Source: Pseudomonas sp. LBUM920
GTDB lineage: Bacteria; Pseudomonadota; Gammaproteobacteria; Pseudomonadales; Pseudomonadaceae
DNA: 64,000 nucleotides
Assembly (NCBI RefSeq): GCF_003852315.1
Contig: NZ_CP027762.1
Span: 2,275,501 to 2,339,500 of the forward strand
Direction of reading: 5' to 3'
Shown here: one piece after another, positions 32,925 through 41,400 of the stretch
Layout: every line of letters starts with the position of its first letter
Numbering within the stretch: the first letter of the stretch is position 1
Notes under the pieces: generated by a model
Databases searched by the model: none
What the model was told of the DNA's origin: nothing
What the model saw: only the letters and a program-made list of their open reading frames with translations
Program-made: the position numbers and the translations under genes

Positions 32925-34421
32925 TTATTTCTTGCTTTTTACGCGTAATTCCCCGGCGAACAGCCCGCGTTCACGGGCCCAGACAATCGCCGCACTGCGG
33001 CTGTGCACCCCCAGTTTGGAGTACACCGTGGCCACGTGGTTACGCACGGTGTTGGGCGCCAGTTTCAGGCGCGAGGCGATCTCCTTGTCGGCCAGGCCTT
33101 CGCAGATCAAACCCAGCACATCGCGTTCACGGGCCGTCAGGTCAGTGAAGGCCACGTTCGGCAAATTGGGGCTGTTGACACTCTTGGCGTTGGCCAGTTT
33201 TTCGATCAGCGTCTGGCTGAACCAGGAGGCGTCCTGCATCACTTCCTCGATGGCCGCCACCAGCTCCAGCTCCGAGCGTTTGCGTTCGGTGATGTTCATC
33301 ATTACCAGCAAATAGCACGGCACATCCTGGATCAGCACCGTGTCGGCGGAGACCACGCAATCGATCACCTCGCTGCCTTTTTTGCGCACCTTGAGGTCCA
33401 GGCCGTCGAGGTTGCCGGCTTTTTCCAGGGTCGCAAACAGCTGCGCGCCTGCCTGGGGATTGTCGATGAAGTGAATGTCTTCGATGGTCTTGCCGATCAG
33501 CTCTTCACTGGTGTAGCCCGTGATGTTCATGAACGCTTCGTTGATATCCACCACCTGCCGGTTGGCGGCGCTGCACACCAGGGTCGGCACCGGCGTCAGG
33601 CGGAACGATTTGGCAAAGCGTTCCTCGCTCTGGCGCAGGGCAATTTCCGCCTTGCGCCTTGGCTCCAGGTCGGTAAAGGAAAACAGCATGCAGTCTTCCT
33701 CGTTCATGTCCAGCGGCTGGCCCGCGACGATCACCAGTTTGCTGCCGCCTTCGGGCAGGCGCAGCTCGGCCTGCATCTGCGGGATGGTTGCACCTTCACC
33801 CAGGCGCTGGATGGCCAGGTCCTTGCGCTCGGCCTGTTCCAGCACGTCCAGTTCATACACCGAGCGCCCGATGACCTGATCGCGGCTGTAGCCGGTCATT
33901 TCCAGAAACCCCTGGTTGACCTTGATATAGCGCAGGTCGCTCAAGCGGCAGATCACGGCGGGCGCCGGGTTGGCGTTGAAGGTTTTCTCGAAGCGCTGCT
34001 CGGCGCTGGCCCACTCGGTGGCATCGCTGAGGATCAGCACCAGCAGCTCCGGCTCACCCTGAGTGTCGGTCAGCACCAGGCTGCGCAAGCGGTGCACCCA
34101 GCTACGGTTTTCGTCGGCGGCGGGGGTGACTTCCACCACCACATCGCTGAACTCTTCACCGGCTGCCACGCGGCTGAGCGGGTAGCTGTCCAGCGGCAAC
34201 GGATGGTTGTTGCGATAGCGCAGCGCGAACCGCTTGGCGTATTGCGCAGTATTGACCCCCAACGCCTCGATCTCGCTGACCCCGTGCATGGTCAACGCCG
34301 CTTCGTTGGCCCAGAGGATGGTCTGGTCAACCTCGGCCAGGATCACGCCGTCGGACAATCCGGAGATGATCTGCTGCAATTGGCGGCGGTTGGTTTCTTT
34401 GGCAAGAACGTCCTGGGTCAT
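32925..34421 (-). CDS. triple-PAS LuxR-type transcriptional regulator
   Basis: A 498-residue cytosolic regulator. It has PAS-like domains at about 14-130 (IISGLSDGVILAEVDQTIL), 140-265 (FEKTFNANPAPAVICRLSD, FLEMTGYSRDQVIGRSVYEL) and 270-395 (SFRLTPVPTLVCSAANRQ, FMNITGYTSEELIGKTIEDI), a short coiled-coil linker, and a C-terminal LuxR helix-turn-helix (LTARERDVLGLICEGLADKE, IASRLKLAPNTVRNHVATVY). No membrane segment is present. The ligand or cofactor of the PAS domains is unknown. ATG at 34421 has GGAGA upstream. Copies of one palindrome at its own promoter and at csbD suggest its regulon. Confidence 0.9.
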   Translation of the reverse strand: MTQDVLAKETNRRQLQQIISGLSDGVILAEVDQTILWANEAALTMHGVSEIEALGVNTAQYAKRFALRYRNNHPLPLDSYPLSRVAAGEEFSDVVVEVTPAADENRSWVHRLRSLVLTDTQGEPELLVLILSDATEWASAEQRFEKTFNANPAPAVICRLSDLRYIKVNQGFLEMTGYSRDQVIGRSVYELDVLEQAERKDLAIQRLGEGATIPQMQAELRLPEGGSKLVIVAGQPLDMNEEDCMLFSFTDLEPRRKAEIALRQSEERFAKSFRLTPVPTLVCSAANRQVVDINEAFMNITGYTSEELIGKTIEDIHFIDNPQAGAQLFATLEKAGNLDGLDLKVRKKGSEVIDCVVSADTVLIQDVPCYLLVMMNITERKRSELELVAAIEEVMQDASWFSQTLIEKLANAKSVNSPNLPNVAFTDLTARERDVLGLICEGLADKEIASRLKLAPNTVRNHVATVYSKLGVHSRSAAIVWARERGLFAGELRVKSKK

Positions 34422-34506
34422 GGTCTCTCCGGAGTATGGGCGCATGGCAGTTACGACACTCGGGCTTGAGGATAGTGCAGAGAAATTGCCCGGCGCGGGG
34501 TGCGAA

Positions 34507-34527
34507 TGCACCAGACGCCCTGGTGCA
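34507..34527. promoter_or_regulatory. 21-bp operator in the PAS-LuxR / membrane-protein divergent promoter
   Basis: TGCACCAG-N5-CTGGTGCA is a perfect palindrome (10-bp arms when flanks are counted). It sits 86 bases upstream of the LuxR gene and 67 bases upstream of the divergent membrane-protein gene. Confidence 0.7.
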
Positions 34528-34593
34528 TTTGCGCGAGGACGGCCGTCCCTGCGCTCGCCAGACTAAAACGGTCAATCACTCAAAGGATTAATC

Positions 34594-35562
34594 ATGACCA
34601 CTGTCTATGAAACCAATCGTTCACCGTTTCGCGTGTCCTGGAGCTCTGTGCTGGCCGGTAGTGCAATTGCCCTGGTGACCTACCTGGTGCTCAGCGTGCT
34701 GGGCACGGCCATCGGCGCCAGCGCGGTCGACCCGATGCAAGCCGGTAACCCGTTGCGTGGCTTCGGCACGGGCGCCGGGATCTGGCTGTTTGTGTCGACG
34801 CTGGTCGCCATTGCAGTCGGTGCATTTGTAGCGGGGCGTACCGCGCCGGATCGCGGCGGCCTGCATGGTGTGCTGACCTGGACACTGACCACGCTCTTCA
34901 CCACCTGGCTGCTGGCGGCGCTGGCGTCAAGCGTGGTGGGCACGGCGGGCAATGTCGTCGGCAAAGGCCTGTCGGCTGCCGGCAGCGGCATCGCCGCCGC
35001 AGCGCCAGGCATCAGCGACAGCGTCAAGCAGCAGCTGGACGAGCAGGGCATCCACCTGGATTGGAACAGCCTGCAAGGCCAACTCGACACCTTGCTCAAG
35101 CAAAGTGGCAAGCCTGAACTGGACCCGGCCAACGTCGAGCAGAAAACCGACCAGGCTGCCGCCGATGGCAAGCAGACGGCCACGGATGCCGCGACCAACC
35201 CGGCCCAGGCCGGTGATCAGCTCAAGCAGTGGTTCGAGCGCGTGAAAGCCTCCGGTGAACCTGCGTTGAATGCGGCAGATAAAGACGCGCTGGTCAACAT
35301 CGTTGCGGCCCGTACCGGCAAGAGCAAAGAGCAAGCCACGCAAATCGTCGACAACTATGCGCAGGCTTATCAGCAAGCCATGCAAAAGGTCGATGAGCTC
35401 AAGCAACAGGCCGAGCAGAAGGCCCGTGAAGCAGGCGAAGTCGCCGCCAAACAGCTCTCGCGTGCAGCCTGGAGCACCCTGGCCATGCTGCTGTTGGGTG
35501 CGGCCCTGAGCTTCTTCGTCGGCCGCACGGCGTTGACCACACGCCGCGTACCGTTGGCTTAA
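34594..35562 (+). CDS. membrane protein with long cytoplasmic/periplasmic helical loop
   Basis: A 322-residue protein. The first ~110 residues have three or four membrane helices (SVLAGSAIALVTYLVLSVLG, GIWLFVSTLVAIAVGAFVAG, LTTLFTTWLLAALASSVVG); then comes a ~180-residue hydrophilic, Gln/Lys/Asp-rich helical segment (about 130-290), and a last membrane helix (TLAMLLLGAALSFFVGR). I do not recognise a named family. AAGGATT precedes the ATG. Divergence from the PAS-LuxR gene around a palindromic operator suggests it belongs to the same envelope-stress or osmotic regulon as CsbD, by inference. Confidence 0.82.
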   Translation: MTTVYETNRSPFRVSWSSVLAGSAIALVTYLVLSVLGTAIGASAVDPMQAGNPLRGFGTGAGIWLFVSTLVAIAVGAFVAGRTAPDRGGLHGVLTWTLTTLFTTWLLAALASSVVGTAGNVVGKGLSAAGSGIAAAAPGISDSVKQQLDEQGIHLDWNSLQGQLDTLLKQSGKPELDPANVEQKTDQAAADGKQTATDAATNPAQAGDQLKQWFERVKASGEPALNAADKDALVNIVAARTGKSKEQATQIVDNYAQAYQQAMQKVDELKQQAEQKAREAGEVAAKQLSRAAWSTLAMLLLGAALSFFVGRTALTTRRVPLA

Positions 35563-35569
35563 CCGTGTC

Positions 35570-35590
35570 AGCGGCAGGGACGCCGCTTTC
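35570..35590 (+). terminator. terminator after the membrane-protein gene
   Basis: AGCGGC and GCCGCT form a 6-bp stem with a 6-base loop, followed by TTTCC, 8 bases after the stop. Confidence 0.5.
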
Positions 35591-35644
35591 CACTGATCCC
35601 AAACATGCTAGTGTCAGCGCTCCATTCCCGTGCAGTGCCTGGCG

Positions 35645-36445
35645 ATGCGTGATATCTACAGCGTCTTCAACGCCAACGACACCTATGAAACGTCGGCCCA
35701 CGCCCATGACGCGTTCATGCTGATGGTGCCCGAGCGTGGTGTGTTGCGCTTCAAGGATGAAGACAGCGGGCGCAGCGCGGTGCTCAACCGCCAGTTCGTG
35801 TGCGTGCCGCCGCAGCGCAGCCATTCCTCCTCATCACTCACTGCCCGCCAGGGCCACCTGGCGTTGTACGTCGACCCTGACTACATGCGTTACGCGCTGC
35901 GCGATCTGGCCGGGGACGCCAACCGCCTGCTGCGTGCGCCCACCCTGGGCATCTGGCAAACCTCTGCGCCGCTGCACCCTCTGTTGCTGGCGAAGAAAGC
36001 CTTGAGCCAACCCGACCCCTTCGTTGATCGCCGCCGCCAACTGGCCCAGGTCGATCACTTGTTACTGCTCGAATGCCTGACGATTAGCCTCAGCCAGCCA
36101 AGCCTGCAACGCTCCTGCACAGAGCGCCATGGCGCCATGCTGGTACGTGACGTGAAAGCGTATGTCGAGGGCAATCTTGAGCAGGCGCCGGGGCTGGACG
36201 AATTGGCTGCGGTGTTTCATCTGTCGCGTCGGCACCTGACCCGCTTGTTTGCCTTGCACACTGGCGAGACGGTGCTGGCGTTCGCGCAGCGCTTGCGTGT
36301 GGAGCGCGCACAAACCCTGCTGCGGCATACGCGCATGTCGGTGCTGGAGATCGCCCACAGCGTCGGCTACGAATCACCGTCGCACCTGGCCCACGTGTTT
36401 CGGCGGGTGCTGGGCAGGTCGCCGGATGAGTGGCGGCGCGGCTGA
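35645..36445 (+). CDS. AraC family transcriptional regulator with cupin N-terminus
   Basis: A 266-residue regulator. The N-terminal half has the cupin pattern (TSAHAHDAFMLMVPERGVLR, NRQFVCVPPQRSHSSS), and the C-terminal ~100 residues are the double helix-turn-helix of AraC/XylS proteins (PGLDELAAVFHLSRRHLTRL, VLEIAHSVGYESPSHLAHVF, RRVLGRSPDEWRRG). I chose ATG at 35645; a GTG 15 bases upstream is also possible. It precedes a REP and the second PhzF gene and may control that or a distant gene. The effector is unknown. Confidence 0.88.
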   Translation: MRDIYSVFNANDTYETSAHAHDAFMLMVPERGVLRFKDEDSGRSAVLNRQFVCVPPQRSHSSSSLTARQGHLALYVDPDYMRYALRDLAGDANRLLRAPTLGIWQTSAPLHPLLLAKKALSQPDPFVDRRRQLAQVDHLLLLECLTISLSQPSLQRSCTERHGAMLVRDVKAYVEGNLEQAPGLDELAAVFHLSRRHLTRLFALHTGETVLAFAQRLRVERAQTLLRHTRMSVLEIAHSVGYESPSHLAHVFRRVLGRSPDEWRRG

Positions 36446-36469
36446 CATGCCTGGGTCACACTCGCCCCC

Positions 36470-36556
36470 TGTGGGAGCTGGCTTGCCTGCGATAGCATCA
36501 CCGCGGTCTGACTGAACAACCGAGCTGCCTGCATCGCAGGCAAGCCAGCTGCCACA
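36470..36556. repeat. REP element, TGTGGGAGCTGGCTTGCC class
   Basis: Facing arms TGTGGGAGCTGGCTTGCCTG and CAGGCAAGCCAGCTGCCACA between the AraC gene and the second PhzF gene. Confidence 0.85.
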
Positions 36557-36690
36557 GTTGGTTCGGTTCCTTCAAATCGATTGCCAATTTTTCATGGCCC
36601 GATCCCGCGCATGATTCGGCCCGATCCCGTGCGCTACACGGCGGTCATCGGTTCATCCTGTGTTCTTCACCCACTCAAGGGAGAGGCGAA

Positions 36691-37575
36691 ATGACGCCCG
36701 AGGTTCACCTGGTCAATGTATTTTGCGCCGCCCCGCACGGCGGCAACCCGGCGCCCACGGTGGTGCTGGCAGATGGCATGAGCGATGCGGACATGCAGCA
36801 GGTCGCCCGCGCCTATGGGCATGAATGTGGTTTTGTGTTCGCCGCCCCCGTGGGCAGCGACTTCGATTTTGCCCTGCGGTTCTGGGTGCCCAACCACGAA
36901 ATGCAGATGTGCGGCCACGCCACGGTTGGCGCCATCTGGTTGCTGGACCGGCTCGGCCTGTTGCACAAGCAGCAACTGGCGCTCTGGACCTTGAGTGGGC
37001 GGGTCGATGCGCGCGTGATTGACGCAGGTACGCCACAGGTTCAGGTCGAAATCAGTCAGCCCAAGGGCCAGGTCGACACCCTGGGCGATGCCGATGTCGA
37101 AGCCGACATTCTCTCGGTGCTGGGCATCACCGCCAACGAACTGGCGCCGTTGCCGATTCAGAACGCCTGCACCAGCCGTGTGAAAACCCTGATCGCGCTC
37201 AAAAACGTGGCGGTGCTGGACAGCCTCAAGCCCGACTATCGCCGTATTGAGCAACTGTGCGAGCGCATCGGCTCCACCGGCCTGTACCCCTACGCGGCGT
37301 CCGATCTTGAAGGCCGACAGTTCGATGCACGGCAATTTCCCAAGTCTTCTGGCTACCCCGAAGACGCTGCTACCGGCATCGCCGCCGCCGCGCTGGCGTT
37401 TGGCCTGCTGGAAAATCAGCTGGTCAGCGCCGATGAGCGCCTGGTGCATATTCGCCAGGGCAGGGCGATGGGGCGGCCGTCGCAGATTTCCCTGCGGTTT
37501 CGCCGGGATGCGGCGGGGCAGGTTCAAGGGTGCTGGCTGGGTGGGCCGGTGGAATTTGCCCAGGCGCATTCATGA
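36691..37575 (+). CDS. PhzF family isomerase/epimerase (second paralogue)
   Basis: A 294-residue PhzF-fold protein with HLVNVFCAAPHGGNPAPTVV at the N-terminus, the first-lobe motif NHEMQMCGHATVGAIW and the second-lobe motif YPEDAATGIAAAALAFGLL. It differs strongly from the PhzF gene at 911-1753 in length and sequence, so the two are ancient paralogues with different substrates. GGGAGAGG precedes the ATG. It follows the AraC gene, separated by a REP element; a link is possible but unproven. Confidence 0.87.
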   Translation: MTPEVHLVNVFCAAPHGGNPAPTVVLADGMSDADMQQVARAYGHECGFVFAAPVGSDFDFALRFWVPNHEMQMCGHATVGAIWLLDRLGLLHKQQLALWTLSGRVDARVIDAGTPQVQVEISQPKGQVDTLGDADVEADILSVLGITANELAPLPIQNACTSRVKTLIALKNVAVLDSLKPDYRRIEQLCERIGSTGLYPYAASDLEGRQFDARQFPKSSGYPEDAATGIAAAALAFGLLENQLVSADERLVHIRQGRAMGRPSQISLRFRRDAAGQVQGCWLGGPVEFAQAHS

Positions 37576-37710
37576 GCCTTCGGGGCTGCATCACTGCCTT
37601 GGGCCAGGTGCTGCCCGCTCCCACAGGTTATAGCGCCAAGCCGATAACCTATGTGCCTGAATGAATGCGTAAAATAGCGGCCTTTTACGCGAATCACGCA
37701 AAGGTGCCCC

Positions 37711-38331
37711 TTGAGCGCAGGCAAAGCCGTCGGACTGTTACTCCTCACCTCAATGCTGGTGGCGTGCGGCACCTCGCCGCCACGCACGCCGAATGATCTG
37801 TGCGGCATCTTCCGTGAAAAGGACGACTGGTACGACGCTGCCAAAGTCACGCAAAAGCGCTGGGGTGTGCCGATCCAGGTGCCGTTCGCGATCATGTACC
37901 AGGAGTCCGGTTTCCATCAGGACGCCCTGGCCCCGCGCAAATATTTGCTGTGGATCATTCCCTGGGGCCGCGTCTCTACCGCCGCCGGCTATGCCCAGGC
38001 CAAGGATGAAGTGTGGAACGACTACCGCAAAAGCACGGGCCGCAGCGGCGCCAGTCGCCAGGACTTCGACGACGCCATCGACTTTATCGGCTGGTACATG
38101 GACAAGACCTACACCATCAACGGCGTGTACAAATACGACGCCTACGGCCAGTACCTGAACTACCACGAGGGCTGGGGCGGTTACCGCCAGCGCACTTACG
38201 CCGCCAAAGCCTGGCTGCCGCCGGTGGCCAGCAAAGTGCAGGCGCGTTCGCAGATGTACGCGGCGCAATATGCAGGCTGCAAGAATGATTTGGGGCGAGG
38301 GTTCTGGAGCCGGTTCTGGCATTGGCTGTAA
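37711..38331 (+). CDS. lysozyme/transglycosylase-like lipoprotein with TTG start
   Basis: A 206-residue lipoprotein: signal LLLLTSMLVACGTS with lipobox LVAC at about residue 19. The body contains VPFAIMYQESGFHQDALAP, the Glu-Ser motif of SLT-type lytic transglycosylases, followed by AGYAQAKDEVWNDYRKSTG, FDDAIDFIGWYMDKTY and YHEGWGGYRQRTY, the order seen in SLT domains. It probably cleaves or binds peptidoglycan at the outer membrane. The only start that keeps the signal peptide is TTG at 37711, with AAGGTG five bases upstream. Promoter and partner are unclear. Confidence 0.83.
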   Translation: MSAGKAVGLLLLTSMLVACGTSPPRTPNDLCGIFREKDDWYDAAKVTQKRWGVPIQVPFAIMYQESGFHQDALAPRKYLLWIIPWGRVSTAAGYAQAKDEVWNDYRKSTGRSGASRQDFDDAIDFIGWYMDKTYTINGVYKYDAYGQYLNYHEGWGGYRQRTYAAKAWLPPVASKVQARSQMYAAQYAGCKNDLGRGFWSRFWHWL

Positions 38332-38352
38332 ACAACGGCGCGACCCGGCCAC

Positions 38353-38370
38353 TCGTTGAAGGCTCAACGA
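38353..38370. promoter_or_regulatory. small palindrome upstream of the giant toxin-like gene
   Basis: TCGTTGA-AGGC-TCAACGA has perfect 7-bp arms with no T tract. It is 108 bases before the start at 38478 and could be an operator or a weak terminator of the lipoprotein gene. Confidence 0.35.
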
Positions 38371-38477
38371 TGTAGCCGTGGCGCGGGAACAAGCACGCTC
38401 GCCACTATCTATCTAACACCGCGCGTACCGGCCGCTCTCCATGCTGATGCCTCTTTCATCGCATGGAGCCACGACCA

Positions 38478-41400
38478 ATGAGCACCGCCATTTCTGCCGC
38501 ATCCGTTCCTTCTTTCAGCGAGATCAAGGGTTACCTCAACCAGATCGGCCATCACGTGTTTGAGCACCCGGCGCCGCTGTTGCCCGAGCAACCTGTCGGC
38601 GCCGAGCAGGCGTATTTGCAGCGTTTGCACCGCACGCTACGAAGCCACTTCGAGGCGCTCGCCACCGCGCTGCGCGCGTTGTATCAGCCCCTGGCAACCG
38701 CCGACCTGCAGCATGCCGACGGCAAGGCATTGCTGGCGCGTCTGCGGCGCGAGTTGAACGCTCAAGTGCACGCGGTGCAAGCGCGCAGCGTGATCAGTGG
38801 CAAAGGGCTGCGCAGTTTCCTCAGCGACGAAGCGGGCATTACCGCGTTGGAGCAGGAGGCGCAGCGTGACCTCAACGACCGGCTGCTGCACCCGCAGATG
38901 GCGCGCCAGATCACGCACATTTCACTGGGCCCGGCGTTTCGTCCCGGGCTGTATGCGCTGACTTTTACCTACCAGGCGCGGCGCATTGAGTTCGCCGGGG
39001 CGTTTGTGCTGACCACGCTCAATCATCCAGGCGTGAATTCGCTGACCGGCGGCGAATCGGTCGGCAACGTGCTGATGTTCAACCCGCTGCGCGGGATCGA
39101 ATCTTTCAACTCGCTGGAAGAACTCGACCGTTACCTGCTGAACGCCATGGACAACGCGGCGTGGCGCAGCGAATTCATGGCGTTGCTGCCCAGACGCTAC
39201 CAGTCCCTGGGCCCGGCCGGCATCTGGCCGCTGGCGCTGGAACCGATCGACGCGGAGCCGCTGTTCGAGCACACGGTTGACGCGTTGACGGCCAAGCGTG
39301 AGCAGGATATCGACTGGGCGCTCGACCTGGTGGAGAACCCGGGGCGCACGGCACGCGAGGTGGTCGCTGACCTCGATCAGGCCATCCAGGCGACGCTGCC
39401 CGACCTCGGCCCGCGCCTGGCGTTGCACGCCCAGCGCCTGCTTGACCGCTGCTTGCGCTACAGCGCCCCGGATTGGTACCGCAGCGCCAATACTGCGCAA
39501 CGAACCCTTCTGGCCCAGTTGCTGGCCCGCTATAACCAGGCGCGCGCGACGATGCTCGACCTGCTGGGCCCGGCCGCCACGCCGCCGGCCCTGGCGCGTT
39601 ATCAAGTGGTCGAGCACTTGGCCGACGAGCTGGACATCCACGACCTGGACCCGGATCTGCTGCAGGTCAGCACAGGGCGTAGCGTGGCGGGTGTGGGCGA
39701 CTATGAGCAGCAGCTAAGCCTGACCCTGTTGGCCTTGCGCGGGTTGCACGAGGGCGATGATGCGCCGGGGTCGGACTTCCTCACCAGAACCACGTTGACC
39801 TATGACCAGACGCCGCTGGACGCTGAGTATCAGGACCTGACGCCGGCCTACCTGGCGAGTTTGCTGGGCCGCCTGCAACCGCGCCTGGCGTTTGCCGCCG
39901 TGCAGAAAGAAAGTCACGCCAGCCCGGTGGTCAAGCAGGCGATCGAATCGATGTTCGACCACCGGCTCAACGCCCTGGCGTACACGGCATTGTTACAAAA
40001 CCATGTGAGCGAGGCCGACTACGCATTGATCCAGGCGCTGCGCGAGGGCTCCGGCGAGAACCTCAGTGCGGCTACCGTGTCGCTGCATGAGGCACAGCTC
40101 AATGGGGTGTGGCTGCTGCGCCAGACGGACGCGAAAGGTGCGGTCAAACGCTTGTTGCTGTGCACGCCCGAAGCCCCCAGCGCGACGCAGTTCCAGGCAT
40201 TTGACTGCGAGGCCAGCTGCAAGGCGCACCTGCTTGGCTGGTGCACCCAGCCCGCCATGAAGGGGTATGTCATCCGTACACTGGCGTTGCGTTTTCGCCC
40301 GTCCATGCAACGGATTCTCACGGGCCTGAGCCTCAAGCCGCATGCGCAGGAGTACCACGAGGTCAGGTTCACCTTTGTTGCCGATTACGCCAGCGGTCTC
40401 AACGCCATGGCGCAACAGATGCTGGCTACGCTGGACGACGACCGCACATTCGCCACGCCGCTGTGGTTCAGTTCCGCCAGCCAGGCGCAGCGCCAGACCC
40501 TTACCAGCCTGGCGCAGGACGCCGAGGGCGCCTTGCGCACTTACACTGCCGATCCGCACGGCCAGGCGTTGTTCCCGACCTTTGCGACCTTTGTGCATGA
40601 GCAGGCCAAACTTCGCCTGAACGCGCTGCTCGGGCGTGCCGCGCAAGACGTCGACCCCAATACGGTCCACGTCCATTATCCCCAGGCGTTTCCCGGGCTT
40701 ACGACGCCGGACTCCGTCACGTACACCCGATTGTTGCGCGACGGTTATCACGACAGCGTGGGGTTTCTGGACCCCAAGTTTGAAACCTCGGCGACCTTTA
40801 CCGGCCCAGCCGGCGTCGACCTCAGGCGCTTGACGCCTGAAGCCGTATCGCGCTCGGTGCGGGGCGTGTGGATCGGCCAGCGCTATGTCGACCTGGTGCG
40901 CAACACCCTGCAAAGCCCCAGCAGCCCCGGCTATGTATTCCGACGTAACGCAACGCTGGCCATCAGCCAATTGCAGATGCGCAACGCTGCGCTCGAATCA
41001 CGCCTGCAAGGCCACCTCTCCCAGGCTGACCTGGACTGGCTGAACACCTGCCTGCAGAGCCTGGGCAATACCTCGGCCCAGGTGCGCGAAAGTTACCAGG
41101 TGCACCGGCTGTTCGTGGACGGCGAATGGGTGATCGACACCTTCCTGTTCAAGCGCGGGCATGACCCGGTGCTGCTGTACACCCCGAATGCGCCGGATGG
41201 CGTCACCTTTCGCCATGCACGCCTGTTCAACCATGTGTTGAAACACGTGGATGGCATGGTCGGTTACCTCGCCGAGCGGGTGGGCACGCAGGCACAGGCC
41301 CGGGTGCGTGGGTTTCTGGAGAGCGCCAGAAAACAACTGCCGCAAATCCTGGATCGCAGCCATCCCAGCCCTGGCCGGTATGATCCGATCAGTCGTGAGA

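Noticed and set aside
911..37575. The two PhzF genes as phenazine biosynthesis
   Set aside because: No other phz gene is present and the PhzF fold is common in unrelated isomerases.
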